From Oscillospiraceae bacterium (lineage in GTDB: Bacteria > Bacillota > Clostridia > Oscillospirales > Oscillospiraceae), in the NCBI GenBank assembly GCA_009785345.1, contig WQWL01000021.1, positions 1-33,436 of the forward strand: DNA of 33,436 nt. The letters are read 5' to 3'. The position numbers and the translations under genes are program-made. Below, one piece after another: positions 8,872-18,664 of this stretch (within the stretch, counting starts at the first letter, position 1; every line of letters starts with the position of its first letter). A model generated the notes under the pieces. The model did not search any database, was not told the DNA's origin, and saw nothing but the letters and a program-made list of their open reading frames with translations.

Positions 8872-10266
8872 CTAGAATTCAGATGAGCCAACTGTTCTTG
8901 GGAAAGGCAATACGTCTCTTATATTCGATACGCCTGTAATATACATAAGCAGCCTTTCAAACCCAAGACCGAATCCGGCATGCTTAGTGCCACCGTATTT
9001 TCTAAGCTCAAGATACCACCAATACGTTTCCTTGTCGAGACCCATTTCCTCAATACGCTTTTCTAGTACATCCAGGCGCTCCTCACGCTGGCTACCACCA
9101 ATTATTTCACCTATTCCCGGTGCAAGTAAATCCATAGCAGCAACAGTCTTCCCATCGTCATTCAAACGCATATAAAATGCCTTTATATCCTTTGGATAAT
9201 CTGTCACAAAGACAGGTTTTTTGTAGTGCTTTTCGGTTAGATAACGCTCATGCTCTGTTTGAAGGTCACAACCCCAATAAACCGGAAACTCAAATTGCTC
9301 ACCACACTCCAGAAGTATATCTATTGCCTGGGTATATGTTACATGTGCAAACTCTGCATTAACAATCGTATTTAATCTCTCAAGCAATCCTTTATCAACG
9401 AAGTTATTCAGAAACTCTAATTCATCCTTACATTTATCAAGAACTCCGCTTATTACATATTTCAACATATCTTCAGCAAGTTGCATATCATCTGTTAAAT
9501 CCGCAAAAGCAATTTCAGGTTCAATCATCCAAAACTCAGCCACATGTCTCGGTGTATTTGAATTTTCTGCTCTGAATGTCGGACCAAATGTATATACATT
9601 ACTAAAGGCAAGGGCATATGCTTCTGCATTTAGTTGTCCTGATACAGTAAGACTCGCTTGTTTACCAAAAAAATCCTCACCATAATTAACAGCTCCATCC
9701 TCATCTTTTGGCACATCAGCTAAATCCAATGTTGTGACATGGAACATCTCCCCTGCACCTTCGGCATCGCTGCAAGTTATAATTGGAGAATGAACATTAA
9801 CAAAGTCGCGCTCTTGAAAAAAGCTGTGAATTAAATGTGAAGTAACAGAACGTATTCTGAACACGGCATTATATAAGTTTGTTCTTGGACGCAAGTGAGC
9901 AATTGTTCGTAGAAACTCCGGCGAATGTCGTTTCTTTTGTAGCGGATATTCTGGGGTAGATTCGCCTTCTACAATTATTTCATTTGCGACTATCTCAAAC
10001 GGCTGCTTCGCCCCGTCAGTAATTTTTAATGTTCCGGTAATAACCAATGCTGCACCAACATTTTGCTTGACAATATCTTTGAAGTTAGGAACATTATTTT
10101 CTTCAAGTACAATCTGCACTCCTTTGAATGAAGTCCCGTCATTTAAGTCAATAAAACCATACGCTTTCATATCACGTATCGATCTTGCCCAACCACTTAC
10201 CGTCACTTGAGAACCGGAATATTTTTCTTTATCTTGGAACAACTCTTTTATTCTTACCTTACTCAT
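8872..10266 (-). CDS. asnS: Asparaginyl-tRNA synthetase
   Basis: A 464-residue class II aminoacyl-tRNA synthetase that attaches asparagine to tRNA-Asn in the cytoplasm. An N-terminal OB-fold anticodon-binding domain (about 1-105, with [12 protein letters not shown]) precedes the class II core. Motif 2 is seen around [20 protein letters not shown], and motif 3 in [15 protein letters not shown] near the C-terminus. The ending [11 protein letters not shown] is typical of AsnRS rather than AspRS. Its ATG overlaps the nrdG stop by 8 nt (ATGAGTAA), which points to translational coupling as the last gene of nrdD-nrdG-asnS. No T-box leader is present, as expected for an internal operon gene. Confidence 0.95.
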   Translation of the reverse strand: MSKVRIKELFQDKEKYSGSQVTVSGWARSIRDMKAYGFIDLNDGTSFKGVQIVLEENNVPNFKDIVKQNVGAALVITGTLKITDGAKQPFEIVANEIIVEGESTPEYPLQKKRHSPEFLRTIAHLRPRTNLYNAVFRIRSVTSHLIHSFFQERDFVNVHSPIITCSDAEGAGEMFHVTTLDLADVPKDEDGAVNYGEDFFGKQASLTVSGQLNAEAYALAFSNVYTFGPTFRAENSNTPRHVAEFWMIEPEIAFADLTDDMQLAEDMLKYVISGVLDKCKDELEFLNNFVDKGLLERLNTIVNAEFAHVTYTQAIDILLECGEQFEFPVYWGCDLQTEHERYLTEKHYKKPVFVTDYPKDIKAFYMRLNDDGKTVAAMDLLAPGIGEIIGGSQREERLDVLEKRIEEMGLDKETYWWYLELRKYGGTKHAGFGLGFERLLMYITGVSNIRDVLPFPRTVGSSEF

Positions 10267-10753
10267 ACCTTACCCCTTTTCCAGTTTTAAGACTTTTTGG
10301 AACATCAAGAACACGTTGATTCTTACTACCACACCATTTTTGTGAAAGTGTTCGTTGTGCAAATATAAATTTACCGTCTATCAAGACATTTGTCAACTTC
10401 ATTAGTTTTGCTATCGAATAATTGTCCTTTGACTCCTCTTGTAACTCTTCAAATGTTTTTCCGGTAAATATCCAAACATTCAGTCCATTGTCACGCGCAG
10501 CAGCTGCGAGACTTATACAGTCCGCAGCCTGCTCAAACGGTTCGCCACCCGATAATGTTAGCCCATCGGTAAGTGGATTAGAAAGCATATCCTTAATCAA
10601 GTCCTCAACCGATACTTCTGTTCCGCCATTTGAATCCCATGTATCAGGATTGTGACATCCCTCGCAACGAAATTGGCAACCTTGTGCAAATACGACGAAT
10701 CTTAGCCCCGGTCCATCCACAATTGAATCTTGAACTAGTCCCGCTATTCTCAT
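10259..10753 (-). CDS. nrdG: Anaerobic ribonucleotide reductase activating protein (radical SAM)
   Basis: A 164-residue radical-SAM activase that uses S-adenosylmethionine and a [4Fe-4S] cluster to install the glycyl radical on NrdD. The cluster motif is CQFRCEGC (Cys26, Cys30, Cys33, CX3CX2C), followed by HNPDTWD as in characterised NrdG. The SAM-binding [10 protein letters not shown] segment is present. I chose the ATG at 10753, because AAGGTAG lies 7 nt upstream; a TTG at 10774 would overlap the end of nrdD and lacks a site. The gene begins 7 nt after nrdD stops and overlaps asnS by 8 nt, so the three are one operon. Confidence 0.95.
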   Translation of the reverse strand: MRIAGLVQDSIVDGPGLRFVVFAQGCQFRCEGCHNPDTWDSNGGTEVSVEDLIKDMLSNPLTDGLTLSGGEPFEQAADCISLAAAARDNGLNVWIFTGKTFEELQEESKDNYSIAKLMKLTNVLIDGKFIFAQRTLSQKWCGSKNQRVLDVPKSLKTGKGVRYE

Positions 10754-10760
10754 ATATAAG

Positions 10761-13109
10761 CTACCTTGTGTCAACAGATGTCGGCATACGATGTAATATT
10801 CTATCGTTTACCTCTGCCAGTTTGGCATCATTAAATCTATCGACCGTTCCAACGAGATATCCTGTTATTCGTCTAATTCTCTCAAATCCCGGTAGATCAG
10901 CATCATCTTCTTTTCGTCCACAGCTTGGACATTCATCTTTAATAAAACCAGTATATCCACATACAGGATCTCTATCAACAGGATGGTTGACAGAACCATA
11001 GCCTACTCCAGATTCTTGCATGAATTTAATTATTTTCTCAAATGCCTCAAGGTTGTCAAGCGGATTTCCATCCATTTCCACATAACTTATGTGTCCTGCA
11101 TTTGTTAACGCATGATAAGGTGCTTCAATCTTAATTTTATCAAATGCACTTATTTTATAATCTACCGGAATGTGGAAACTATTGGTGTAGTATTCTTTAT
11201 CCGTGATTCCAACAAGGCGACCATAACGTGAACGGTCGATTTTTACAAACCTGCCTGATAATCCTTCCGCCGGAGTCGCTATCAAAGTTATATTTAATCC
11301 GCGATCTTTTGTTTCTTTATCGCATCTTGAGCGTATATGACCTATTATTTCGAGACCAAGATTTTGTGCACGTTCACTTTCTCCATGATGTTCTCCAATT
11401 AAGGCTTTTAAGGTTTCCGCAAGACCAATAAATCCAATTGTGAGTGTTCCATGCTTCAAAATTTCACGAACTTCATCATCATGCTTTAGATTTTCTGAAC
11501 CAAGCCAAACGCCCTGTCCCATTAGAAATGGGAAGTTATATACACGTTTTCTACATTGTACTTCAAAACGCTCAAGTAACTGCTCTACAACCATATCCAT
11601 TTTATAGTCTAAATCTTCAAAAAATCTCTCAATATCTCCATTTGCCTTTATTGCAAGTCGCGGTAAATTTATAGACGTGAAGGATAGATTTCCTCGTCCA
11701 TTACAAATTTCTTGGTCAGTATCATATGCATTTGCAATTACACGAGTTCTGCAACCCATGTATGCAATTTCAGTTTCTTTGATGCCTTCTTTATAGTGTT
11801 TTAAATTAAATGGAGCATCTACAAATGCAAAGTTTGGGAATAAACGCTTCGCACTACAACGACAAGCCAATTTAAACAGGTCATAGTTTGGGTCTCCTTC
11901 TTCGAGACTCAAACCTTTTTTCACCCTGAATACCTGAATAGGATAAATTGGTGTTTCACCATTGCCAAGACCAGCTTCCGTTGCAAGCATGATGTTTTTC
12001 ATTACCATACGTCCTTCGGGAGACGTGTCCATACCGTAATTGATGCTGGAAAACGGGGTTTGTGCACCGGCTCTTGAATGCATTGTATTAAGATTGTGTA
12101 TCAATGCCTCCATTGCCTGATATGTAGAGCGATTTGTTTCTTTTTTTGCAAAGTGCATTGCGGTTTCTTGAATTTGATTAATATCGCCATTATCGCCAAA
12201 TAATTTTATGAGTTCTGGTTTTTCTAGACGTAAATATTCTTCATTATCTTCTAAGGTTGGAAGTAGCGTATTTTCATTATTTATATCTTCTATCATTTTT
12301 TTGAGATCATCTTCGGGATCGTCAATTTGCTTTGCAAGCATGAGTGCCTTTGCCAGGTTTTGGCGATAAAGTTTTACAAATGTCTTTTTAACTCCATCAG
12401 CCATACCATAATCAAAGTTTACAACACTTTGTCCGCCATGCTGATCATTTTGATTTGATTGTATGGCAATACAGGCAAGAGCAGCATATGATGCAATATC
12501 ATTAGGCTCACGGAGGTGACCGTGTCCTGTGGAAAATCCGCCCTTGAATAGTTTAATTATATCAATTTGACAGCATGTAGTCGTAAGTGTTAAAAAGTCC
12601 AAATCATGTATATGTATATCGCCTTCTGCATGAGCATTGGAATGCAATGGCTTCAATACGAACATGTTATAGAACTGCTTTGCACCCTCAGAGCCATACT
12701 TGAGCATTACGCCCATAGCAGTATCGCCATCGATATTTGCATTTTCTCTCTTTACATCACTATTGCGAGCATCAGTGTTTGTGATTTCTTCATATGTTTT
12801 CATTAATCGTGTTCTCATTTGACGAACACGATTGCGTTCATTTCTATATAGTATGTATGATCTGGCGGTAGCAATATACCCGTTATCCATTAAGACCTTC
12901 TCGACGATATCCTGAATATGTTCAACATCAGGGATTTCTTCTCCCTCTACTTCCAATATTGACACGACTTCCTCGGCTAATTTGTCAGATAGTTCTTCGC
13001 TTCCGGGTCTGTAAGTTGCTCTAAATGCTCTGCAAATTGCATTAGATATTTTACTAATATTGAATTCAGCAACTCTTCCGTCTCTCTTCTTAATGTTCGT
13101 AATAGGCAT
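10761..13109 (-). CDS. nrdD: Anaerobic (class III) ribonucleoside-triphosphate reductase
   Basis: A 782-residue glycyl-radical enzyme that reduces ribonucleoside triphosphates to deoxyribonucleotides without oxygen. Domains in order: N-terminal ATP-cone (about 3-95, KKRDGRVAEFNISKISNAI), the catalytic barrel, a zinc site (CGYTG and CPSCG near 720-735), and the glycyl-radical loop RITGY with Gly750. Length is normal with no broken motif. An AAGGGGTG ribosome-binding site precedes the ATG. The 5' leader contains an NrdR box and two hairpins. It heads the nrdD-nrdG-asnS operon and lies divergent from a deoxynucleotidase gene, so both ends of dNTP balance share one intergenic region. Confidence 0.97.
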   Translation of the reverse strand: MPITNIKKRDGRVAEFNISKISNAICRAFRATYRPGSEELSDKLAEEVVSILEVEGEEIPDVEHIQDIVEKVLMDNGYIATARSYILYRNERNRVRQMRTRLMKTYEEITNTDARNSDVKRENANIDGDTAMGVMLKYGSEGAKQFYNMFVLKPLHSNAHAEGDIHIHDLDFLTLTTTCCQIDIIKLFKGGFSTGHGHLREPNDIASYAALACIAIQSNQNDQHGGQSVVNFDYGMADGVKKTFVKLYRQNLAKALMLAKQIDDPEDDLKKMIEDINNENTLLPTLEDNEEYLRLEKPELIKLFGDNGDINQIQETAMHFAKKETNRSTYQAMEALIHNLNTMHSRAGAQTPFSSINYGMDTSPEGRMVMKNIMLATEAGLGNGETPIYPIQVFRVKKGLSLEEGDPNYDLFKLACRCSAKRLFPNFAFVDAPFNLKHYKEGIKETEIAYMGCRTRVIANAYDTDQEICNGRGNLSFTSINLPRLAIKANGDIERFFEDLDYKMDMVVEQLLERFEVQCRKRVYNFPFLMGQGVWLGSENLKHDDEVREILKHGTLTIGFIGLAETLKALIGEHHGESERAQNLGLEIIGHIRSRCDKETKDRGLNITLIATPAEGLSGRFVKIDRSRYGRLVGITDKEYYTNSFHIPVDYKISAFDKIKIEAPYHALTNAGHISYVEMDGNPLDNLEAFEKIIKFMQESGVGYGSVNHPVDRDPVCGYTGFIKDECPSCGRKEDDADLPGFERIRRITGYLVGTVDRFNDAKLAEVNDRILHRMPTSVDTR

Positions 13110-13125
13110 TGCGCCACCCCTTCAG

Positions 13126-13207
13126 TCAACCGCAGTAAAGTAACGGTTGAGATAATAATTCCTCCGAGCAACTAATACTAAGCACTGACTAAATCAGTGT
13201 TTAGTAT
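13126..13207. promoter_or_regulatory. Two hairpins in the nrdD leader
   Basis: A 7-bp stem (TCAACCG / CGGTTGA, 13126-13150) lies directly before the nrdD ribosome-binding site. A 14-position stem at 13175-13207 lies further upstream. The larger stem pairs completely only in plus-strand RNA (one G-U; the minus strand would have A-C), where it is followed by GGGTTTTTG, resembling a terminator that faces the deoxynucleotidase gene. Its role is unknown. Confidence 0.4.
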
Positions 13208-13230
13208 GGGTTTTTGTCATTTTTACCCAA

Positions 13231-13246
13231 ACACAATATATTGTGC
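13231..13246. promoter_or_regulatory. NrdR box of nrdD
   Basis: ACACAATATATTGTGC holds the 14-bp perfect palindrome CACAATATATTGTG and closely matches the NrdR-box consensus ACACWATATATWGTGT. It lies about 120 bp upstream of nrdD, between the two divergent genes. NrdR, encoded in this window at 23645, would repress here when dATP is plentiful (family knowledge). The usual second box is not clearly present. Confidence 0.85.
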
Positions 13247-13307
13247 CTCGAGTTGCCAGCAGGAACTACATTGTACAACCAATAGTTTGAGAAGTCAATA
13301 TGCAAAA

Positions 13308-13321
13308 GTGAAAATTTTCAC
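13308..13321. promoter_or_regulatory. 14-bp palindrome upstream of the deoxynucleotidase gene
   Basis: Perfect palindrome GTGAAAATTTTCAC about 105 bp upstream of the plus-strand start at 13427. Operator-like; I cannot assign a regulator. Confidence 0.3.
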
Positions 13322-13426
13322 ATTTTCGCTAACAGTTTTATGAACAAAAGTTTTAATTTCATTTTTGCAACTGTCATGATATGATTAGCGTCTAAACAAT
13401 GAGAAGAAAAGGATGAAATTGATGGT

Positions 13427-14023
13427 ATGAAGAATAAATACAGCTTTTTCGCACTCATCTCAAGGATGAAGAATATTACCCGATGGACACTTATGCGTAA
13501 TAATATAGTTGAGAATATTCAAGAGCACTCACACATGGTTGCGGTAATTGCTCATGCTCTTGCTGTAATTAGACGCGATATTTATGGATATGATATTGAC
13601 CCGGGTTTAGCTGCGTCAATTGCGTTATTCCATGACTCGTCTGAAATATTTACAGGTGACATGCCGACACCGGTTAAATACTTTGATAATGCAATTATCG
13701 AAGCATATAAAAGAGTAGAGTCTGTCGCTTCCGACAAACTCTTATCTGCCCTGCCTGCAGAAATGAGAAATACATATACAAGTATTCTTTCACCCACTGA
13801 TGAGTGTGAAACAAAAGCGCTTGTAAAAGCGGCCGATACACTTGCGGCGTACATTAAATGTATTGAGGAACTAAAAACCGGCAATATGGACTTTCGATTA
13901 GCTGCAGAGCAATCAAAAGATAAACTCGAAAAAATGGAAATGCCGGAAGTAAAGTATTTCATAGATAACTTCCTACCGGCATTTGAGTTGACGTTGGATG
14001 AGATTAATTTTGTGTTTGATTAG
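13427..14023 (+). CDS. YfbR-like 5'-deoxynucleotidase (HD domain)
   Basis: A 198-residue cytoplasmic HD-domain phosphohydrolase resembling E. coli YfbR along its whole length. YfbR removes the 5' phosphate from deoxyribonucleoside monophosphates. Metal-binding residues are visible: His34 (ENIQEHS), His69-Asp70 (LFHDSSE) and the later Asp in KAADTLAAY. The family segments TGDMPTPVKY, ISRMKNITRWTLMRN and YIKCIEEL are all present. AAAGGA lies 13 nt before the ATG, the spacing seen at other genes here. It is divergent from nrdDG, consistent with a role in balancing deoxynucleotide pools; shared control by the NrdR box between them is an inference. Confidence 0.9.
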   Translation: MKNKYSFFALISRMKNITRWTLMRNNIVENIQEHSHMVAVIAHALAVIRRDIYGYDIDPGLAASIALFHDSSEIFTGDMPTPVKYFDNAIIEAYKRVESVASDKLLSALPAEMRNTYTSILSPTDECETKALVKAADTLAAYIKCIEELKTGNMDFRLAAEQSKDKLEKMEMPEVKYFIDNFLPAFELTLDEINFVFD

Positions 14024-14153
14024 GAGTGTGTGATTTTGCTTGTGGTCATTCCCACCACTAATTTCCTCTGTGAACATATTTCGTCGCTTAACAGTATAGA
14101 TGGTGCCGAATATTTTATTAAAGTTAAACGCACCGTACTTACTAAGCAAAATA

Positions 14154-16733
14154 TTATATGTTTTCATATTTATCGAAAAATAGTTGATATGTATTCATAA
14201 AGCTAGTCATAAATTCTTTTAGGGTTTTTGCATTGGTCATGTTCATAAAAGTTGCCCTTACTTCGTTAAGATGCTTTTGTCTACGAGGATCATCAAAACA
14301 ATCTTTCCATTTTCTATTGCATTTTTGCAGATACGCTACTGTATGAGGAACCAAAGTATTATGCAGATGCAAATCACCCTGTATGGCTTCATTTATTTTA
14401 AAGACAAAATCAACCAAATCATTGTCAGCCATTTCCTCTAAAATGTTGGGCACAGTATCACAAATATTTTCTATACCAAATTGAACCTTGAGAACAGAAC
14501 AAATTCTTTGTACCGTATAATCTGGCAATAAATGTTTCACATATTCAGGACTATCTTCAAAAAATCTATTCATCTCTATCATGACACTTCTAAGATACTC
14601 GATATAATTACAATTTGATGTTTTTAGCATAATGAGATCAGAATAACTTTCTTCCATAAGGGAAACAACTCCAGTAAACGGAGATATATCATAAAGAACT
14701 GTTGTTCCCGACGATTGGTAAACTTTACAAACAAACGCACTAATCGCATTCATAAAGTAATTCATGTCATCACTAATCGGATTGTTAAGTTTATAAATCT
14801 TATCGCATATTTTCGGCAAGAACAATTCCATATGATATTGACTAACAAACTCAAGCAAAGTTTTCTCTAACGTATTTTTCATCTTGCGAGCAGTCAAGTA
14901 AAACTCGATTTCATTATTATCTAGGGGTTGTGGTTGATACTTCTCCAGGATGCTCACCATATGTTCAAATACCTGTTCATGAATAAACTGACGAACATCT
15001 CGGCAAACATCATGGGTTGGAAATAAAATGTTGCTATAATAAGTCCATTTATCATCACCTGGTGACAACATAGCTTTCACAAACACATTATCGGCAAATA
15101 GTTTACTAACGGCGAAAACAATTTGTCGCATCCTTTCGGTACGGCAACGAAACTCATTAGCACTTATGTGTGCGATTTCATGCGTTAACTGTAGCATTAA
15201 ACAGCTCGGCTTGTATAATGATGAAATTGGTATATTAATCGCAATTAAAGCACCATTGTCAAAACTCTCAGCACTATTATCGATACTAAAAAATTCATTC
15301 ATAGTTATTTGATGATGCAAACCGATGTTAAAAACAACATCGAAACCTGGATTCTTATCACTAAGCACGAGTTTAAGTTGTTTAACGTATGTCATGTAAA
15401 ATACAACGAGCTTTGATTGCAAATCAAATAATTTAATATTAAAACCAGGTGCTTGAAAAAAGACTCTTTCAGCCTGAAGTGCCCCTTGAATCAAAGACAT
15501 ATTAGCATTCAAATATTTTGTTAATGATGTATATAGCTCCATTCGATTTATCTTTAGCGAATTATAGCCAGGCTCTGAGCCAAGCATACTGTCAATACGT
15601 TTGTTTTCAGACTCCAACTCTGAGATAAATTTATTAAATGAAGAATTTATGCAACAAACAACATCCCGTGCAAAATAATTTTTTTCGAGCATTCCAACAG
15701 CTTTAAACATATCAAGTAATGCATAATCCATACAATCACTTATATGCTTATTTAGTCCTTGTTTTCTAGCGTTTTCGTATTTAGTAAAAATAGTTTCACT
15801 CAAATCTGGTTTTCGTATACGACCATCTTCAACTTTTGTGTATTCCGAATAAAACATGACGCGCGGTCTTATAATAGCATCAATATATCCATAAGAGTTC
15901 ACTTCATCAAATTTTGCAGGAGAAAGTAGACCGTCATTTAACTCAGATGCAATTTCACTCATATTTATATTATTAAAGCGTATATAGAAATCTTCATATC
16001 CAAGTTTTTCAAACACAGTAATACGGTCACTGTATCTATCTTCCCATTTTTTAATCCACTGTATAAATCTCTCAGGTGTGCTTATTGTAGCAGAAATTGT
16101 GACTTCGTCCAGTAATTCATTAGAGGTAAGCAACTGCTGTACATTTAGTCCAGCACGTGAATAACTATAAATATCATCTTCAAATGTTTTCCTGATATTT
16201 ATGATAAATTTTCGCACAGTTTTTAGATCATTCGTTTTAATAAAAATAATTAAGTCGCTGATATCGAGACTGAGATAAACAAAGTAGTCAAAGGATACAC
16301 CAATTTCTTCAAGGTCTTCTTTCTTTTTATCAAGACGAAGCTTCAATGACTTGAAGCTTTTTTCGATTGACGAGAAGTTTTGTCCAAATTGAACGAGTGA
16401 TACAAATGTGTAATTAGATTTTATATCCCAAAATTTCTTGCTGTTGTCTTCTTCGTCCATCATCGTAAAACCTAGGAGATGGTGATTTGCATCACTTTCT
16501 TTAATTACATTGCTCTTTTTAGTAATTTCATTTATTCTACTAAAGTATGCTTCGGAAGATTCAACTGAGAAGCCCTCTATCGATATCGGTGTAACAGTGA
16601 AGCGATCAAAATCTCCTAATGTCTGGAAAGACAATGTCTCGCTTGACTTCCCCCAAGATTCCGAACCCTTTTCAAAAGTAAGAACTATTCCATCAAACTC
16701 ACAATAGTCTTTACTCGTATTAAACTTAAACAT
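14154..16733 (-). CDS. Large protein with HEIAH zinc-metallopeptidase motif, family unrecognised
   Basis: An 859-residue protein I do not recognise as a whole. Around residue 518 it has LTHEIAHISANEF, an HEXXH zinc-binding motif in a helix. About 170 residues later, EESYSDLIMLK (Glu694/Glu695, Asp699) has the look of the third zinc ligand of gluzincin-type peptidases. The N-terminal half includes an alternating strand-helix stretch (about 150-190, YLSLDISDLIIFIK), perhaps a ferredoxin-like fold. The rest is mostly helical. No signal peptide or membrane helix is seen, so it is probably cytoplasmic. GGGAG before the ATG supports the start. It is the last gene after the 83-aa and membrane-protein genes on the same strand, 200 bp downstream of the latter. 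A host-defence or stress-effector role is possible but unproven. Confidence 0.75.
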   Translation of the reverse strand: MFKFNTSKDYCEFDGIVLTFEKGSESWGKSSETLSFQTLGDFDRFTVTPISIEGFSVESSEAYFSRINEITKKSNVIKESDANHHLLGFTMMDEEDNSKKFWDIKSNYTFVSLVQFGQNFSSIEKSFKSLKLRLDKKKEDLEEIGVSFDYFVYLSLDISDLIIFIKTNDLKTVRKFIINIRKTFEDDIYSYSRAGLNVQQLLTSNELLDEVTISATISTPERFIQWIKKWEDRYSDRITVFEKLGYEDFYIRFNNINMSEIASELNDGLLSPAKFDEVNSYGYIDAIIRPRVMFYSEYTKVEDGRIRKPDLSETIFTKYENARKQGLNKHISDCMDYALLDMFKAVGMLEKNYFARDVVCCINSSFNKFISELESENKRIDSMLGSEPGYNSLKINRMELYTSLTKYLNANMSLIQGALQAERVFFQAPGFNIKLFDLQSKLVVFYMTYVKQLKLVLSDKNPGFDVVFNIGLHHQITMNEFFSIDNSAESFDNGALIAINIPISSLYKPSCLMLQLTHEIAHISANEFRCRTERMRQIVFAVSKLFADNVFVKAMLSPGDDKWTYYSNILFPTHDVCRDVRQFIHEQVFEHMVSILEKYQPQPLDNNEIEFYLTARKMKNTLEKTLLEFVSQYHMELFLPKICDKIYKLNNPISDDMNYFMNAISAFVCKVYQSSGTTVLYDISPFTGVVSLMEESYSDLIMLKTSNCNYIEYLRSVMIEMNRFFEDSPEYVKHLLPDYTVQRICSVLKVQFGIENICDTVPNILEEMADNDLVDFVFKINEAIQGDLHLHNTLVPHTVAYLQKCNRKWKDCFDDPRRQKHLNEVRATFMNMTNAKTLKEFMTSFMNTYQLFFDKYENI

Positions 16734-16823
16734 GGATAATATCTCCCATTAGTATATTTTCAAAAAATCGAGTTCATTTTTAAGCCTAGATAATTATTTC
16801 ATTGATATCTTATGTGAGCTTGT

Positions 16824-16860
16824 GGTAGTTTATTCTAATTTGCACTGTTTCAATAAACTA
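16824..16860. promoter_or_regulatory. Hairpin between the membrane-protein and HEIAH genes
   Basis: Perfect 10-bp inverted repeat GTAGTTTATT / AATAAACTAC with a 17-nt loop, in the 200-bp gap inside the cassette. There is no U-tract on either strand, so it is not a typical terminator; it may be a processing or regulatory structure. A tandem GTGGTATAATA lies nearby at 16910-16930. Confidence 0.4.
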
Positions 16861-16933
16861 CAACTCATTATTTGTATTCTGTGTACACACAACAATCAAG
16901 ATACAGTGGTATAATAGTGGTATAATAATTGAG

Positions 16934-18403
16934 TCATGGTTTGATGGTTGACGGCTGTAACGAACTGTGTGCAATCTCAATTTGTGCGCGAGTGTGTGGT
17001 ACACTAGGTGGAGCATCAGGTACACTACATTTTTCATCAATTACATCAAGTATACATAATATGAATTTATTTTGCGACTTTATACGCAATTTGTTGTAAA
17101 TATATCTACGTCCGCCTGCATCTTTTATGCAAACATAGCACCATAATATCCGACTTAGTTCGTCAAGTAAATTTTTATACTTAGTTGAATCATCAATATC
17201 TCTATCAATACATTCATTAACACTATTTATTAAAAAGTCGTGTTGACTATAATTTTTAGTTATCGTCATTTCACCATTTAGTCCATGAAGGCAAATGTTA
17301 CCATGACAACTTTTATGATATTCATTTCGTATGCTAGTGCGTTCATTTATAGCTTTGAAAATGGCTGTGTAGCCAAGAATGAAGCGCTTCAACTCTCTAC
17401 TTTCACTAAATAGTTTTTGAATTGAATAGCACTTAATCATTTTTTCTTTACATTGCTTTTCTGTAAGTTCTAATGTTCTCGCACGATAGTGGTCATAATT
17501 ACTTTTTTCTACTACAGTTTTAGCAGCACCATTGACTATGGCCATAGCATGATTGTATACTCGATTATAGAATGCATCTAAAAAACCGCAACAGCATTTC
17601 GATGAAATACATTTACTAGAGCCACATTGTGCAATACAGCATTGCTTTGAAGAATTCTCACTTACACAACGTTCCATAGCAATTGCCAATTCCATCACTG
17701 CGAGAGGATAATGTCCTTCTTTAGAATCGACTACTGAAGGAGTATTAATCAATATTTCATCGAAAATATTTAATGCTAGACCATTATCATCAACATCGTT
17801 ATCCGTTTTTTGATTAATACAGAGGAATTCGTACCAAAGTTTCGTATCCTTATAAAATAGACGACGTAAAAGTGCAAACCGTAGAAATATTATAACTAAT
17901 AAGTATATAACTAACATTACTAGAGACAAAAACACACGCTCTGTCGAATAAGTTACGAGCAAAGAAACGAATGCAAAAACAAAGAATAATATTGATTTAA
18001 TGAAAACGCGTTTGTAGGATGGTAAACAAAAATGCTTTTTCAATATAGTCTTTTTATTATTATTTTGATCACTGCCATCAATACATAAACAACGCAAATG
18101 ATTGTTATATTTTTCTAATTTTATATGCATATAAGTTAGTAATAGGCTGGATAAACCTAAGTAGCCAGCAGTTATGGTCCAAAAAATAGCAGACTGCAAT
18201 CTGACTACAGACACAGGAATATTTTGAAAGCATGCATTTGCCCAGCAAATATCCAAGTTATAAAGGTAAGCCAATGCCATGGCACTTGGAGGGAAACTGC
18301 ATGTTAATGCAATGAGATACCAGTTGATGGCTCTCCTCTTTTTGCGTTTCGATATAGATATCACCCTTTTAAATACATTTTTGTGATAAGCTCGCGAAAA
18401 CAC
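16934..18403 (-). CDS. Four-helix membrane protein with Cys-rich cytoplasmic region, unrecognised
   Basis: A 489-residue protein of unknown function. A basic N-terminus (KRKKRR) is followed by four hydrophobic helices (about 27-50, 68-92, 133-153, 156-180), then about 300 residues of mostly helical, probably cytoplasmic sequence. Residues about 253-273 hold an unusual cysteine cluster (CCIAQC, then CISSKCCC), possibly a metal or redox site. The start is GTG at 18403, nine nt after the stop of the 83-aa gene; no good ribosome-binding site is visible, so it may be translationally coupled or start elsewhere. It lies between the 83-aa gene and the HEIAH gene on the same strand. The membrane-plus-cytoplasmic layout would suit a sensor or anchor for its neighbours (inference). 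Confidence 0.7.
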   Translation of the reverse strand: MFSRAYHKNVFKRVISISKRKKRRAINWYLIALTCSFPPSAMALAYLYNLDICWANACFQNIPVSVVRLQSAIFWTITAGYLGLSSLLLTYMHIKLEKYNNHLRCLCIDGSDQNNNKKTILKKHFCLPSYKRVFIKSILFFVFAFVSLLVTYSTERVFLSLVMLVIYLLVIIFLRFALLRRLFYKDTKLWYEFLCINQKTDNDVDDNGLALNIFDEILINTPSVVDSKEGHYPLAVMELAIAMERCVSENSSKQCCIAQCGSSKCISSKCCCGFLDAFYNRVYNHAMAIVNGAAKTVVEKSNYDHYRARTLELTEKQCKEKMIKCYSIQKLFSESRELKRFILGYTAIFKAINERTSIRNEYHKSCHGNICLHGLNGEMTITKNYSQHDFLINSVNECIDRDIDDSTKYKNLLDELSRILWCYVCIKDAGGRRYIYNKLRIKSQNKFILCILDVIDEKCSVPDAPPSVPHTRAQIEIAHSSLQPSTIKP

Positions 18404-18412
18404 AGTTGTTAT

Positions 18413-18664
18413 TTAATCGTCATTACTCGTCTCATCCCAAAAAGTAATTTCATTTTTTTGTACTGAATAATCAATTTCAAAAGAAAATTCGAGTCCATTT
18501 CCATATATATGGGGCACAACTCGATTACGAAAATTCAAAAAAGACGAATCACCTTTCGGCGAATCTTTCTCTGCATCATACAAAACATTTGACATTATCG
18601 AACCAATCTCTTTGATATAAGAAAAATGTTTCATCTCATCGTGATTAATATTAATTGTCCCCAT
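18413..18664 (-). CDS. Small 83-aa protein heading the HEIAH cassette
   Basis: Acidic 83-residue protein with no family I can name. It has a helical first half (HDEMKHFSYIKEIGSIMSNV) and a strand-rich second half (LEFSFEIDYSVQKNEITFW), and no membrane segment or signal peptide. A GAAGGAG ribosome-binding site 10 nt before the ATG and tight spacing to the membrane-protein gene support it as a real first gene. The region upstream is AT-rich and noncoding. It may be an adaptor or regulator for the two larger proteins (inference). Confidence 0.65.
   Translation of the reverse strand: MGTININHDEMKHFSYIKEIGSIMSNVLYDAEKDSPKGDSSFLNFRNRVVPHIYGNGLEFSFEIDYSVQKNEITFWDETSNDD

Noticed and set aside
13262-13280. 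Second NrdR box next to the nrdD box
   Set aside because: CTACATTGTACAAC is at the wrong distance and matches the consensus poorly.
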